Both the position numbers and the translations under genes were made by a program. Source: Verrucomicrobiaceae bacterium (lineage in GTDB: Bacteria > Verrucomicrobiota > Verrucomicrobiia > Verrucomicrobiales > Akkermansiaceae). From it: DNA of 61,417 bases. The notes beneath the pieces were generated by a model. The model did not search any database. It was not told where the DNA came from and saw nothing but the letters and a program-made list of their open reading frames with translations. Below, piece by piece: positions 60,381 to 61,417 of the stretch. How positions within the stretch are numbered: the first letter of the stretch is position 1; every line of letters starts with the position of its first letter. Where the stretch lies: the NCBI GenBank assembly GCA_027485615.1, contig JAIXQS010000132.1, positions 1 to 61,417 of the forward strand. Reading direction: 5' to 3'.

Positions 60381-61417
60381 TCACCACTTGCGTCCGGCGC
60401 GGAGTTCAGTCCGCAATTTGTCGAACCACTCTCCGGACGCGACATGGATTATGCGACGCACGTGTGCGGCATGATCTGCTAGAAGCTGCGATTTGGAGAG
60501 CTTTGCCAATGTCTGCCAGTTGTCCTTCAAAAGGTAAAGGGCGTTTCCAACTCGTGGGCAAGTTAGGACGGCGAACGGGATCCCTTGAAAAAGGAAGACA
60601 AGATAGCCATCAAACTCGTCGATCCCGGCGAATGCCTGCGAAGGCTCCAAAGTCAAAATACGATGGATTCTTGTTTCGTCGAAATCCACGGTCGGATGGC
60701 GTTTGCGTTCGTTGATAAGGTAATTCCCCACGGACGTCATGAGGGATCCTCCACCCGGAAGTATGGTCCAATTAAGGCGCTCAAAATTGAAATCTTTCCC
60801 CTGCAACAACGATCGAAGTCGCCCTTCGAGACGAGCGAAACTGCGTTTATGAATCCGATGACGGGATTTCAATAAAAGTATCCTGTGGTGTAGCTCATGT
60901 CTTCGCCTGAACTCCGGGAGCCTCCTTTTATACTCGGTCAGTGTGCTGACGCTTTGCTCGTATTTCTCAAGCTTGTTGTGATAGTCATCAAACATCTCGT
61001 ATCCGGCCAGCTCACGCGAGGAAAGGCGAACGGGTTGAACGGGGGCGATGGGTTTTGGCCCCGGGTTATCTTCGGGATTGAGCATCTTGACGATCATGGC
61101 AGTTTGCCAATTCTTCAGGTTTTCTTCGTAGCGACGATGTTCCTTCATGAAGCTACGAAACAGCAACCATCGCTGTATGATCTCGGCAGTCAGCCCCACA
61201 GGCAGGCGGGATGGTAATTGGGGAGGTGACAGAGGAACCGGAGGGGGAGGGATCTCATCGAGACTTTCTGCTTCCTCTTCGGCTGTGAACCAAGGCGTCT
61301 TGCGATCAAGATCCAAAATGAGGTCGAGCAATAGCTGGAAATCAGTGGTTGGAGTCGCAGTGTTCTCGGACTTGACAGCAGGTTCTAGGCACGCGTCCAC
61401 GTAAACCCTTATGCCCG
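60381..61417 (-). CDS. Unknown defence-island protein, 5' end probably outside
   Basis: A GTG at 61400 gives 339 residues, but the frame stays open to the right edge, so the true start may lie beyond. N-terminal region Pro-rich and acidic (EIPPPPVPLSPPQLPSRLP), then long charged helices (YNxx-type EKYEQSVSTLTEYKRRLPEF) and a compact end, GYLVFLFQGIPFAVLTCPRV, GNALYLLKDNWQTLAKLSKS, RRIIHVASGEWFDKLRTEL. That end resembles a widespread unknown domain in which a GNAxY strand precedes a W-containing helix. No function known. Confidence 0.6.
   Translation of the reverse strand, partial: GIRVYVDACLEPAVKSENTATPTTDFQLLLDLILDLDRKTPWFTAEEEAESLDEIPPPPVPLSPPQLPSRLPVGLTAEIIQRWLLFRSFMKEHRRYEENLKNWQTAMIVKMLNPEDNPGPKPIAPVQPVRLSSRELAGYEMFDDYHNKLEKYEQSVSTLTEYKRRLPEFRRRHELHHRILLLKSRHRIHKRSFARLEGRLRSLLQGKDFNFERLNWTILPGGGSLMTSVGNYLINERKRHPTVDFDETRIHRILTLEPSQAFAGIDEFDGYLVFLFQGIPFAVLTCPRVGNALYLLKDNWQTLAKLSKSQLLADHAAHVRRIIHVASGEWFDKLRTELRAGRKW

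Noticed and set aside
1..61417. CRISPR arrays
   Set aside because: No regularly spaced repeats seen. The repeat families present are coding repeats, palindromes, or the widely spaced tail repeat.

Overview
The window looks like a GC-rich Gram-negative bacterial chromosome, most plausibly from the Verrucomicrobiota (PVC group). This is an inference from gene content: a lysine-rich histone-H1-like tail, membrane sulfatase-type proteins, several large secreted proteins and lipoproteins of no familiar family, and a family 1 glycosidase of unusual architecture. No rRNA or other phylogenetic marker is present to settle it.

Bases 1-31,600 are ordinary chromosome: a MATE exporter (cut by the left edge), an outer-membrane barrel, a CLC anion transporter, a menaquinone pair (menC-menE), purH, trmO, large secreted/lipoproteins, a GH1 glycosidase carrying a rearranged solute-binding domain, an M23 peptidase, a BlaI-type repressor fused to an H1-like tail, a LysM lipoprotein, trpF-tatD, pepP, a membrane sulfatase-fold protein, a glycosyltransferase-HAD pair, thiG, a cytosine deaminase with a nonsense codon, a LOG protein, nadK and a protein resembling a family annotated as 3-methyladenine DNA glycosylase. 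These genes are closely packed, often with 4-bp ATGA overlaps.

At 31,681 an initiator tRNA (fMet) with its terminator marks the edge of a defence and mobile region running to the right end. It begins with a 1958-residue DUF4011-helicase-nuclease protein. Next comes a scar (38,810-38,984) where the tail of a type I restriction gene (hsdR) abuts the 3' end of a tRNA-like or tmRNA-like gene and its terminator. Then follow a LysR regulator, a metallophosphoesterase, two WYL-domain regulators, a DUF2779 nuclease with a DnaB-like ATPase, and a two-gene PD-(D/E)XK nuclease cassette that was translationally coupled to hsdS and sits just before hsdR. Fragments of hsdR, hsdS, a YgjP-type peptidase and an IS256-type transposase lie between them. 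A 62-85 bp sequence ending in a conserved stop codon occurs three times.

The last 10 kb, all on the minus strand, is a stack of anti-phage candidates: BREX brxL and pglZ (no pglX or brxC in view), a toxin-antitoxin-SecB-like chaperone (TAC) module, a small glycine-rich membrane protein coupled to a DUF262/HNH protein that is split by an amber codon, and an unknown gene that probably runs off the right edge. Most of these are complete and plausibly active; the type I restriction system is present only as debris.

The strongest leads are the GH1-solute-binding chimera, the nuclease pair inside the hsd operon, the brxL with a swapped C-terminal domain beside a TAC module, the BlaI-H1 fusion and the three-copy tail repeat.
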